Shown piece after piece: positions 1 to 8,800 of a DNA stretch of 64,000 bases. The notes beneath the pieces are model-generated. The model was given only the letters and a program-made list of their open reading frames with translations, was not told the origin of the DNA and made no database searches. The first letter of the stretch is position 1. Every line of letters begins with the position of its first letter. The stretch comes from Escherichia coli (GTDB lineage: Bacteria; Pseudomonadota; Gammaproteobacteria; Enterobacterales; Enterobacteriaceae): the NCBI GenBank assembly GCA_021307345.1, contig CP089930.1, positions 2,728,001 to 2,792,000 of the forward strand, in the 5' to 3' direction. The position numbers and the translations under genes are program-made.

Positions 1-148
1 AGAGCAGCAATCAGCAGTATATCGTTACGGAGAACAGAGAAAGGTAACGCAAACTTTTTTGGAAGGTGATGATGCCTGGGCTGTTACAGGTCAGTCGTGG
101 CACTGGCAACCAACGACCGCTGATGATGTCTATGAGGGAATTAAATGA
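1..148 (+). CDS. 3' end of a T6SS-locus gene (possibly vgrG)
   Basis: An open frame runs in from the left edge and ends at TGA 146-148, giving 48 C-terminal residues rich in Trp, Gln and Asp (ending DDVYEGIK). The stop overlaps the ATG of the next gene (ATGA), so the two are probably translationally coupled. Position just upstream of a lipase/immunity/PAAR module suggests the tail of a VgrG spike or an effector adaptor, but the fragment is too short for a family call. Frame and stop are seen; the identity is a guess. Confidence 0.5.
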   Translation, partial: EQQSAVYRYGEQRKVTQTFLEGDDAWAVTGQSWHWQPTTADDVYEGIK

Positions 149-576
149 AACTTAGATTAAAACAGAAACATATATTGTATTGTTGGGCGGTGTTTGATCT
201 CTTTTTCATCGTCAGATTTATCTGGCTGAATATCTCTCAGGGACGAATTCCTTTAATTGATGATATATTGTCTTTTAGCCATATTTATCCTCAGCAAGGG
301 GCGTATTCGCAAGTCCTTTTTTCTTTTTCGTTATTGCTTAATGTCTCGATTGTTTTTTCTGCTGTAATGTTCTTAAAAAAGTGGAAGTATGTGAATTGGG
401 TTGTCTATATTCAAACACCATTCAGATTGTTCTTCATGATCCCTTCTATTTCGATATTGCCATGGATGTTTAAAACTATGTCAATCAAAGTAGGGGCGAT
501 ATTTCTTGCCGCTGTATTCTTATCGGAGATAATTAAGGTTGGGACATTTTATCTTACAAGAGAAAAGAGCTCATAA
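145..576 (+). CDS. Four-helix inner-membrane protein of unknown function
   Basis: This 143-residue protein has four hydrophobic segments at about residues 10-30, 57-77, 84-104 and 113-135 and a Lys/Arg-rich N-terminus (MKLRLKQK), so it should sit in the inner membrane. No family is recognised. The ATG overlaps the stop of the upstream gene and the lipase gene begins about 30 bp downstream, so it belongs to the effector cargo segment. The DNA is clearly more AT-rich than the tss genes, as is usual for cargo. It might be a second immunity or accessory protein for the upstream gene product; nothing in the sequence proves this. Confidence 0.7.
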   Translation: MKLRLKQKHILYCWAVFDLFFIVRFIWLNISQGRIPLIDDILSFSHIYPQQGAYSQVLFSFSLLLNVSIVFSAVMFLKKWKYVNWVVYIQTPFRLFFMIPSISILPWMFKTMSIKVGAIFLAAVFLSEIIKVGTFYLTREKSS

Positions 577-606
577 ATTTTTTAACCTGCATAAAGAGGG
601 ATGTTT

Positions 607-2634
607 ATGGTAGGAACTACATTAGTAACATCTGTGACGCATACAGAGGAAAAAGCTACGACTGGAAAACAGAAACCTTACTGGGTTGAAATTCAGTTGG
701 TTGATGAGCAGGGAGATCCCGTAGCGAATATACCATGGCGTGCTGAAAGTTCGCATCCAGTATCCGGACCAGTTGATAACCTTACGTATACGGGTCAAAG
801 TCAGGCAGATGGGCTTATTCGCATTGATATGCCGCATGGGCTTGAATTAAGGCTGGCGTTAGATGGCAATCAACTGGCTACGGAAATGGAAAAACGTGCC
901 TTACGTGTTAGCCGCGATGCAGAAAATGATTCTGTTGTGCGTCCTGAAGCTGAAGAAAAAGGGTATATCTGGCATTATGCCGTTATCGGTGAACTTTGTC
1001 AGAGTTCACCAAACCTTGAATTAAGACCTGGGGAAATGTTACCCGCATATCACTTTCCTGCAAATACGGCATTTAAGGGCTTTAAATTCCGAACGAATGA
1101 ACTTGAAAAACGTCATGTAATAGAAATATGCCCCTTCAGATCGTGGGAGCTTGTTCTACACCATCAAAAGGACTATTCCATTGCGAATGGAATTAACCTT
1201 GGGGCGGCAGCGACGCTTGCCTATGCAAATGGCAGTACTCTGGATACGGTGTCAATTACACGTTTTTTTATTAACCAGTGCCAGGATCTTTCTCGCTTAC
1301 CCCAACTTTATAAAGATGGTTCCGCATGGAATACATTAGTACAGGATGTTCCCTACAGTAATCGATATTATCCTCCAGTGTTTATGGATACCTCGCGAGA
1401 TACTTCGCCTAAGGTAGACAGTAAGAATTCGCATGGAACAGCACAGGCAAAGGAAAATACTGCTGTGACAAAGGCAGACGGTGATACGCAGCTTTATTAT
1501 GTTTATAACGTGGATAAGATAATCGTTGCCTGGCGTGGGACGGCTAGCTTGTTTGATGTAGGAACGGATATTGAGTTCAGACCAGTAAGTCCAGAACTAT
1601 GCGATATAAATAAAACGGGATGTAGTACGTTACTTTCTGCTGGAAAAGTACATACGGGATTTTGGAGTGGATATAGTCGGGTTGAAAAAAAATTTAATAA
1701 AGAAATACTAGAGTTATTGAAAACCATTGAAAGTAGAATGCTATTTATCTGTGGGCATAGTTTAGGTGGTGCATTAGCATTAATTCATGCAGCAAAACTG
1801 AAGGACTATTATCCGATACTTTACACCTATGGAATGCCGCGAACCTTTACCCGCGATGCAGTGATGCAATTGTCGGAGATTACCCATTTCCGTCATGTTA
1901 ACGATAATGATCCAATTCCAGCCGTACCCGTAGAAGCCAACCTGGATAACGAGTTATATAAATTATGGGGATGGTTGGGGGGGGCACTGGGCTTTTTCTG
2001 GTCGTTGGGTGAACTTCTGGCTTACCAGATGGTAACCTGGGGGGATTGCTTCTGGCATCACGGCAATACGGTAGCCTTTCTCACGGTTACTCAGAGTCGG
2101 GAATGGAAAGAATGCAAAAGAGATCTGCCAACGCCGGCAGGGTGTATTACCATCAGAAAATTACTTCCACTTAAAGCTAAACTTTACCTGGTTCCTGCGT
2201 TGGCGGAGCAGGAGATGCAGCAGGCAGGTCAGAAGCAGAAAGAATTTAAAGCATCACTGACGCAAGCAGATCTAACTGACTTTTCCCCCAAAGGTTGTAA
2301 TCCGGACAGAGGCGTAAATGTAAATATTTTTGACCACTTTATGACCTCCTATATGCCCTATATGTATAACAAAGTATTAGAGCTGATTGATAACGCTGGA
2401 ATAGTGGAAAAGCGTACTTTTACTGAGCATCAGTATAACGTTGATTCATTCAGAGAGCAGATGGCAGAAAATAAAAATGACATACCGGAGAGAGAATTAG
2501 TAAGAAATAACATTTTTCTGAATATAGAAGGACTGCTTGACGCATCGCTTTCCCCAACGTTGTCCATGCCATCTGGCAACGATACGCTTTTGCGGTTTGC
2601 TCAATATGGAGAAGAGGTAATGGAAAATGTATAA
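607..2634 (+). CDS. T6SS class-3 lipase effector (Tle-like phospholipase)
   Basis: This protein of about 675 residues has an N-terminal beta-rich region (about 20-110) of the type used to dock on VgrG or PAAR, and a C-terminal alpha/beta-hydrolase of the Lipase_3 family. The nucleophile is Ser385 in GHSLGG; Asp435 in NDNDPIP and His484 or His485 in WHHGN fit as the other triad residues. A hydrophobic insert (about 448-473, rich in Gly, Trp and Leu) lies between them and could touch membrane. There is no signal peptide, as expected for a T6SS effector. The likely role is phospholipid hydrolysis in the envelope of a rival cell. I chose ATG 607 because AGAGGG lies about six bases before it; the ATG at 601 has no room for a ribosome site. 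Downstream lipoproteins look like cognate immunity, as in Tle/Tli pairs of other enterobacteria. Hydrolase: strong; T6SS effector: inferred from context. Confidence 0.82.
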   Translation: MVGTTLVTSVTHTEEKATTGKQKPYWVEIQLVDEQGDPVANIPWRAESSHPVSGPVDNLTYTGQSQADGLIRIDMPHGLELRLALDGNQLATEMEKRALRVSRDAENDSVVRPEAEEKGYIWHYAVIGELCQSSPNLELRPGEMLPAYHFPANTAFKGFKFRTNELEKRHVIEICPFRSWELVLHHQKDYSIANGINLGAAATLAYANGSTLDTVSITRFFINQCQDLSRLPQLYKDGSAWNTLVQDVPYSNRYYPPVFMDTSRDTSPKVDSKNSHGTAQAKENTAVTKADGDTQLYYVYNVDKIIVAWRGTASLFDVGTDIEFRPVSPELCDINKTGCSTLLSAGKVHTGFWSGYSRVEKKFNKEILELLKTIESRMLFICGHSLGGALALIHAAKLKDYYPILYTYGMPRTFTRDAVMQLSEITHFRHVNDNDPIPAVPVEANLDNELYKLWGWLGGALGFFWSLGELLAYQMVTWGDCFWHHGNTVAFLTVTQSREWKECKRDLPTPAGCITIRKLLPLKAKLYLVPALAEQEMQQAGQKQKEFKASLTQADLTDFSPKGCNPDRGVNVNIFDHFMTSYMPYMYNKVLELIDNAGIVEKRTFTEHQYNVDSFREQMAENKNDIPERELVRNNIFLNIEGLLDASLSPTLSMPSGNDTLLRFAQYGEEVMENV

Positions 2635-3400
2635 CCAATCAAAAATTATACTGCTTTCCTTAGTATTGTTTTCATCGGCAGGTTGCAGCATAAGTAGAGC
2701 TGTTAACAAGACTTTATCTCCACCGCCAGATACAAAATGGGTCAATGTTGAAGTAAAAAATCCATCTCAGTATACGAAACCTTTCCCGCTTGAGGTCAGA
2801 TACATCTCGTATGAATGTATGAAAAAAAGAATCAGTGGATTTGATGGCTCTGTTATCACAGAACCCAGCTACAACGTTATTGGGATCCCCATGCAGCAGG
2901 AGAGTGGGGACATCTGGAAAGGGAAAGTCGCTATGACAGGTGGCGGCTCATGCAAATGGACGTTGAGTGCGGTCAATTTAGGTATCGAATATATAGATGC
3001 TACACATCTTGGCAAAGATCTTGTACCCGGAACAGCGGTAGGGGTTTCGCTCGCTTTTGATAATGATGCTTCCAGAAATGGGCAGTTTTATATGGAAACA
3101 GGTAATAGATTAAAATTAGCGCCTAATTATTATCCTTTGATTCACACTAACAAAAGGATTCAGGAAAAAGGTGCATTAGAACTTTTTGGTAAAGAAGATT
3201 TTATACAAAAAAGAATTATTTTCAATGTCAACAATGATGTAATTGTTATATTTTTGCCAAAACTTGATGAGTCAAAAATTGTAAAAATGGTTGCGCCAGT
3301 AGAGTATCGAGTGGGCGCATATTATAAAATAATATATCCTGATGGTACTGTCGTATCTGATGGCTCAACTCATCCCGACATCAAGATAATGGAAAAATAG
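2627..3400 (+). CDS. Putative lipase-immunity lipoprotein (Tli-like), copy 1
   Basis: A 257-residue lipoprotein with a short signal peptide and lipobox SSAGC (Cys20), followed by Ser, which predicts sorting to the outer membrane facing the periplasm. Two further Cys occur in YECMKKR and GGGSCKW and could form a disulphide. The ATG overlaps the lipase stop by 8 bp with a good ribosome site (GAAGAGG), so effector and lipoprotein are probably co-translated. Known Tle phospholipases are neutralised by periplasmic lipoproteins of this layout; the assignment here is by position and type. Residues 21 to about 150 are almost identical to the next gene, while the last 100 differ. Confidence 0.72.
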   Translation: MYNQSKIILLSLVLFSSAGCSISRAVNKTLSPPPDTKWVNVEVKNPSQYTKPFPLEVRYISYECMKKRISGFDGSVITEPSYNVIGIPMQQESGDIWKGKVAMTGGGSCKWTLSAVNLGIEYIDATHLGKDLVPGTAVGVSLAFDNDASRNGQFYMETGNRLKLAPNYYPLIHTNKRIQEKGALELFGKEDFIQKRIIFNVNNDVIVIFLPKLDESKIVKMVAPVEYRVGAYYKIIYPDGTVVSDGSTHPDIKIMEK

Positions 3401-3403
3401 AAG

Positions 3404-4177
3404 ATGTATAATCAATCAAAAATTATTCTGCTTTCCTTAGCTTTGTTTTCATCATCAGGATGCAGCATCAATAGAACTGTTAACAAGACTTTATCTCCAC
3501 CGCCAGATACAAAATGGGTCAATGTTGAAGTAAAAAATCCATCTCAGTATACGAAACCTTTCCCGCTTGAGGTCAGATACATCTCGTATGAATGTATGAA
3601 AAAAAGAATCAGTGGATTTGATGGTTCTGTTATCACCGAGCCCAGCTACAATGTTATCGGGATCCCCATGCAGCAGGAGAGTGGGGACATCTGGAAAGGG
3701 AAAGTCGCTATGACAGGCGGCGGCTCATGCAAATGGATGTTGAGTGCGGTCAATTTAGGTATCGAATATATAGATGCTACACATCTTGGCAAAGATCTTG
3801 TACCCGGAACAGCGGTAGGGATTTCGCTCGCTTTTGATAATGATGCTTCCAGAAACGGACAATATACTGCAACTGAGGGCGATTTAAATTTATCACCAAA
3901 ATATTATCCCTATATATCTGAATGGAATCTAGGCGAAAAAAAGAAAGAATTGTCCCTTTTAGGTAAGGAAAGCTTCCTGTCCTTAAGTGTTTATAATGTA
4001 AATCAAATTAAATTTGCACCTGTAATAGATGAAAGCAAAATTGTGAAATATATCGGGATAGAAAAGAAAATTAAAGGAGCGCATTCAAAAATAGAGTATC
4101 CAGATGGCAGCATTATATCCGATGGGACTGTGTTTCCTGATTTTGATAAGGTTGATAAAATGAAAATTAAAAAATAA
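3404..4177 (+). CDS. Putative lipase-immunity lipoprotein (Tli-like), copy 2
   Basis: A second 257-residue lipoprotein starting three bases after copy 1 stops; lipobox SSSGC (Cys20), then Ser. From about 3477 to 3850 the DNA is nearly identical to 2700-3075 in copy 1, with only scattered changes, and then the sequences part company at the codons for ASRNGQ. The C-terminal 100 residues keep the same general pattern (YYP, LLGKE/LFGKE, DESKIVK, YPDG) but differ strongly. This points to tandem duplication or gene conversion of the front with diversified tails, perhaps two immunity specificities. The function is inferred. Confidence 0.7.
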   Translation: MYNQSKIILLSLALFSSSGCSINRTVNKTLSPPPDTKWVNVEVKNPSQYTKPFPLEVRYISYECMKKRISGFDGSVITEPSYNVIGIPMQQESGDIWKGKVAMTGGGSCKWMLSAVNLGIEYIDATHLGKDLVPGTAVGISLAFDNDASRNGQYTATEGDLNLSPKYYPYISEWNLGEKKKELSLLGKESFLSLSVYNVNQIKFAPVIDESKIVKYIGIEKKIKGAHSKIEYPDGSIISDGTVFPDFDKVDKMKIKK

Positions 4178-4258
4178 AAATGGCAGTTTTTTTGTTAAAT
4201 GCATGAGGCAGGTTAATTATTGTAAGTGCAGACCTGTAACATATTTTTACGATTGACT

Positions 4259-4397
4259 TAATACGGAGAAGAAGGGATTGAAAATACATAACCAATCAAA
4301 AATTATTCTGCTTTCCTTAGTATTGTTTTCATCGACAGGTTGTAGCATAAGTAGAACTGTTAACAAGACATTATTTCTATCAGTAGATACAAAATAG
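4259..4397 (+). pseudogene. Relic of a third lipase-tail/immunity-gene copy
   Basis: From about 4259 the DNA resembles the junction between lipase and copy 1: a degraded version of the lipase end (Tyr-Gly-Glu-Glu, then Glu-Asn and TAA, as in the real YGEEVMEN tail) followed by the signal-peptide region of the lipoprotein. The lipoprotein frame begins with TTG at 4278 instead of ATG, reads 39 codons including the lipobox (STGC), then hits TAG at 4395-4397 and loses similarity. It is a truncated leftover of an extra effector-immunity unit. Confidence 0.75.
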
Positions 4398-4463
4398 TTC
4401 AATTTCGTTTTTAACTCTTTATTAGTGACAGAATTCTTTAAACCTTAACAGGATAAATTCATT

Positions 4464-4733
4464 GTGGCTAACGGTCTGGTATTACTTGGAGATAAAACAA
4501 CGCATGGTGGCAAAGTTAACTCGGCCTCCTCCAATATTACTGTTGATGGAAAAAAGGTTGCTTTAGTTGGTGATTTTGTTTGCTGTCCGATTATAGGGCA
4601 TGGAACGAATCCCATCGTGGAAGGATCACCACACCGTACCTTTAACGGTCGTGCTGTTGTCGTCGATGGTTGCCAATGCCTGTGCGGGTGTAAGGTCATT
4701 TCGAGTGCTAAGAATAGTACGGTAGGACAATAA
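4464..4733 (+). CDS. PAAR-domain T6SS spike tip protein
   Basis: This 89-residue protein is a bare PAAR domain with GTG start. It has the N-terminal TTHGG motif (His14), the CCP pair (Cys40-Cys41), His46, His57 and a Cys cluster (Cys70, 72, 74, 76) that can bind zinc and close the cone. PAAR proteins cap the VgrG trimer and carry effectors. It has no toxin extension, so it probably works with the separate lipase upstream or with VgrG outside the window. Its stop directly abuts the next ATG (TAAATG). Confidence 0.85.
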   Translation: MANGLVLLGDKTTHGGKVNSASSNITVDGKKVALVGDFVCCPIIGHGTNPIVEGSPHRTFNGRAVVVDGCQCLCGCKVISSAKNSTVGQ

Positions 4734-5894
4734 ATGGGCTGGGAAAGGTCGAAAGCAACAACGATGGAGTTACCTTCTGAACCCTCTTTCATGGGGTGGC
4801 TTTTAGCAGGTGGTACTACCGTGGTTGTGGGTGTGTTGCTGTTTATTCTTCATGCGTCAGGCATGGTTAAGGCATTGTCTGGATTCAACATTTGGTGGCT
4901 GCCATCAAGCCCAGTGCTTTGCTGGTTTTTCCTTTTTTGCTTGCGGGGCTGGCTTTGGGGCAGAACGTTTGATGAGCACCAGTTTTTGCAGAAGGAAGCT
5001 GAATATGGGCAACATCAGTGGGAATCCTGGGCGGGGCGTTATCTGGCGGTGCTTGGTAGCAGCATTCTGTTACCTTCAGGTGTAACCGCCAGGGCCATCT
5101 CGAAATCAGAGGCATCAGATGTGCCGTCCCTTTTTTCACTGACCAGCCATTTTGACGCTCAATCCGTAATGTCTGGTTCTTTATTAGAGCTGGGGCTTGC
5201 CAGTGTGCAGAACGCAATCGCGATGCTGCCAGATACAGTGCTACTTAATATTACTGTTGTAAGTGATGAAATTTCTGCAGATTCCGATTCCCAATTTCGA
5301 AAAATCTGGGAAAGCATATATCCAGAGCGCGCTATCTCTGGTTCTATTTCCTTTTGCGAAACCCTTTCTTTTTCCTGGATTGAAGAACGCCTTAAGAGCC
5401 CAGCTATGGATATCGATTTGCTCCTCATATTGCAGAAGCATGGGGCTGAACAATATTCCGATGCACTGGCGAGTGTGCTTCTTACCAGCGATGATGTAGC
5501 TGAAAAATATCAATTTCCTCATTTTGCCCGCATTTTGCGACCGATGCCGCTGGATATGGCTCATTTCAAAGCTGATGTGGGATTGTTTCTGGAAACACAA
5601 ACGATCGCATCTCAGACATCAAAAGTTTATTGCGACTATGGGCACTGGAATGACTGGTTTGCTGAATTAATGATGGCTTCTCAATTACATCAAACATCAT
5701 GGGCGCCCCAGGATATTGATGTACTGGAAAAATATAACGGTATTCCGGGGGCAGGTAGTGCATGGTTTTTGGCCGCATTACTCTCCGATATTACATCTGT
5801 TAGCCAGACATCAGTTTTAGGTCTGTTTACTTCTGGAACTGATCATTTTGTCAGTACAGTTACTTCAGGGAGCAATAATAATGATGTCGGCTAG
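4734..5894 (+). CDS. Unknown T6SS-associated membrane protein upstream of TssM
   Basis: This 386-residue protein has two N-terminal membrane segments (about 19-42 and 53-75) and a soluble remainder of about 310 residues rich in short acidic and Ser patches. I recognise no family or catalytic motif. It starts right after the PAAR stop with AGGA six bases upstream, and its 3' end overlaps tssM by 14 bp, so it is in the tss operon. A role in the membrane complex or in effector loading is possible. The overlap with tssM makes a random cargo gene less likely. Confidence 0.7.
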   Translation: MGWERSKATTMELPSEPSFMGWLLAGGTTVVVGVLLFILHASGMVKALSGFNIWWLPSSPVLCWFFLFCLRGWLWGRTFDEHQFLQKEAEYGQHQWESWAGRYLAVLGSSILLPSGVTARAISKSEASDVPSLFSLTSHFDAQSVMSGSLLELGLASVQNAIAMLPDTVLLNITVVSDEISADSDSQFRKIWESIYPERAISGSISFCETLSFSWIEERLKSPAMDIDLLLILQKHGAEQYSDALASVLLTSDDVAEKYQFPHFARILRPMPLDMAHFKADVGLFLETQTIASQTSKVYCDYGHWNDWFAELMMASQLHQTSWAPQDIDVLEKYNGIPGAGSAWFLAALLSDITSVSQTSVLGLFTSGTDHFVSTVTSGSNNNDVG

Positions 5895-8800
5895 TTTATG
5901 GAGCAGAGGAGGGCTTGTTGGCATCGTTGCCCTAATTTCTCTTGCCATACTGAGTTTGATACTGCATTTCGGCCCTCAGTATGGTCTCGATACACGCCTG
6001 AAAGAGGCGATGGCATTTGTATCTGTGTGGCTTGTCCTGCTGATTATTCGTTACACGCCGTTTGTGTTCCGATTTATGCGAGAAAAATATCACCGCTGGC
6101 AGGAACAGAAGAATAATGTGTTGCCTTTTGATGAACAGAGAGTTGCCAGGACGCCACCCCACAACGTCACCGTCGACACCATCCGTCTCGCCATGCGTAA
6201 TCTCTACGGTCGTCGCTGGGGACGTAAAACCCGCATCCTGTTGATAACCGGTACACCCTCAGATGTTGAGCTGCTGACCCCTAAACTGACCGCTCAATTC
6301 TGGCAAGAAGATCGTGGCACTCTGCTTTTGTGGGGCGGTGATCTCAATACGCCAGCCGACAATATCTGGTTGACTGCACTACGCAAACTGCGCCGCCGCC
6401 CGGTGGATGGTCTGGTGTGGGTCACCTCGGCTTTCGACCAGTTGTCTGTTCCTGGTCTGGAACAGCCGTTGCCCGTGCCTTCTGAAAGCGCAATGGACTC
6501 TCTTTCTCATGCCATAAGCAGCCGCATGGAGGCGCTGGGCTGGAAGATTCCCCTGTATATCTGGTCATTGCATCCGCGAGCGGGTAAGCCTGAAGGACGT
6601 GTTGTGCAGGCTGCTGGCTGCCAACTGCCCGCCGGGTGTTGTACCGAAGGGTTAGCTAAACAATTGGCTATCCTGACGCCGGAACTGACTTTACAGGGGC
6701 TACAACAGACCTGCGGTGAGGTGAAACATAACTTTTTGCTGAGGCTTGCCGACCAGCTTATCCGTAAACCGGAGAGCGTGACCGCACCGCTGTCGGCGAT
6801 GCTTAATCCATACCGTCCGCTGCCCCTGGCTGGGCTGGTGTTCAGTCAACCCTCTGCCAGCGGTGAACGTGCCGTGCCGCATCAATGGGGAATGGACAAA
6901 TGCTGGGATGCTCTGCCTGAATCTGTTCGGATGCTTCCTGCCGCACTGCGTCCCGTCAGGCCAGGCATTCCATGGCAGAAGGTTATAGCGTCTGTTATTG
7001 CCCTGGTGATGGTGGGGTGGGGGGGCTGGATGGGCGTCTCCTGGAGGACTAATCGTGGTCAGATTAATACTGCAAATACCCAGGCAGCGATGGCTTCCCG
7101 ACAAAACCAGCCACTGGAGCAACGCTTGTACGCACTGTTTGAACTGCAAAAAACGTTGGCTCGTCTGCAGTATCGCTCTGAGCATGGTGTGCCCTGGTAT
7201 GAAAAGGCGGGATTAAGTCAGAACAATGCGTTGCTGACGGCACTCTGGCCTCGTTATCAGGAAATCGCACTGCCGCTGTTGCGGGATGCGGCTGCAGATC
7301 ACCTACAAAAGCAGGTCAGCGCCTTTAATGCGCTGCCACCAGGTAGCCCGCTGCGGGAGCAAAGGGCAAAAAGCACCTGGGAACAGCTTAAGCTCTACCT
7401 GATGCTGGCGCGTCCTGAACATATGGACGCCGCCTGGTTCAGATCTGCTTTGCTGAACAACTGGCCGAAACGTCACGGTGTGAAAGACGGTGTCTGGCAA
7501 GGAATGGCTCCATCATTGTTGTCGTTCTATGCTGCGCAGTTGGTCACGCATCCTGAGTGGAAGATCCATGCTGATGAAAGCATGGTCAGCCAGGCTCGCT
7601 CGCTGTTGGTTCGGTTGATGGGGGTGCGTAACAGTGAGTCGAGCCTCTATCAGAAGATGCTTTCGCAGGTGGCGCACTTGTATGTCGATATGCGCCTGGA
7701 GGATATGACCGGTGATACCGATGCTGCCCGCCTGTTCAGTACTACCGAAATTGTGCCGGGGATGTTCACCCGTCAGGCATGGGAGCAGACGGTACAGCCT
7801 GCCATCGAAAAAGTAGTGAAGGCGCGGCGGGACGAGCTCGATTGGGTACTCACGGACAGTAAGCGTCAGGCGAATAAATCGGACGAGACCTCCCCTGAGG
7901 CGCTGAAAAATCGCCTGACGGATCGCTATTTCGCAGACTTTGGCGGAGCCTGGCTGGAGTTCCTTAATAGCCTGAGCTGGAACCAGGCCGCTACGCTGTC
8001 GGACTCCATTGACCAGTTGACCCTGATGGCTGACGTGCGTCAGTCACCTCTGGTGGCGTTGATGAACACCCTGAACGTGCAGGGGCGCACCGGGCAGACC
8101 GGTGAAGCAATTTCAGATTCATTGGTGAAATCAGCCAAAAATCTGCTGGGCGATGCCAACAAGGATGCTATTGACCAGAGCGTAGGTGTACATGGACCGC
8201 TGGATGCAACATTCGGCCCGGTGCTGGAGTTGATGGACAAGAGCCGCACGGGGGCACAGGAGCAGAGTCTGCAGTCGTACCTGACTCGTGTGACGCAGGT
8301 GCGCCTGCGCCTGCAACAGGTGACTAATGCCGCCGATCCGCAGGCGATGACCCAAACAATTGCTCAGACGGTATTCCAGGGTAAAGCTGTAGATCTTACC
8401 GAAACTCGTGACTATGGCAGCCTGATTGCCGCCGGGCTTGGTCAGGAGTGGAGTGGCTTTGGGCGCGCGGTGTTTGTAAATCCGATGGAGCAGGCCTGGC
8501 AGTTGGTTCTGACCCCTGCGGCGGACAGTCTTAATACCCAGTGGCAGCAAGCGGTGGTTGCCGAGTGGAACTCCGCCTTTGGCGGGAGTTATCCGTTCAA
8601 CAACGCCAGCAGCGATGTATCTTTGCCGCTGCTTGCCAAATACCTCAATGTCGATTCCGGTCGTATTTCGCAGTTTTTGCAGACACGCCTGAAAGGCGTA
8701 CTGCACAAGAATGGGAATAACTGGGTGCCGGACAGTATCAATTCGCAAGGGCTGGCTTTTAACCCGGCGTTTCTCAACGCTATCAACACATTGAGCTATA

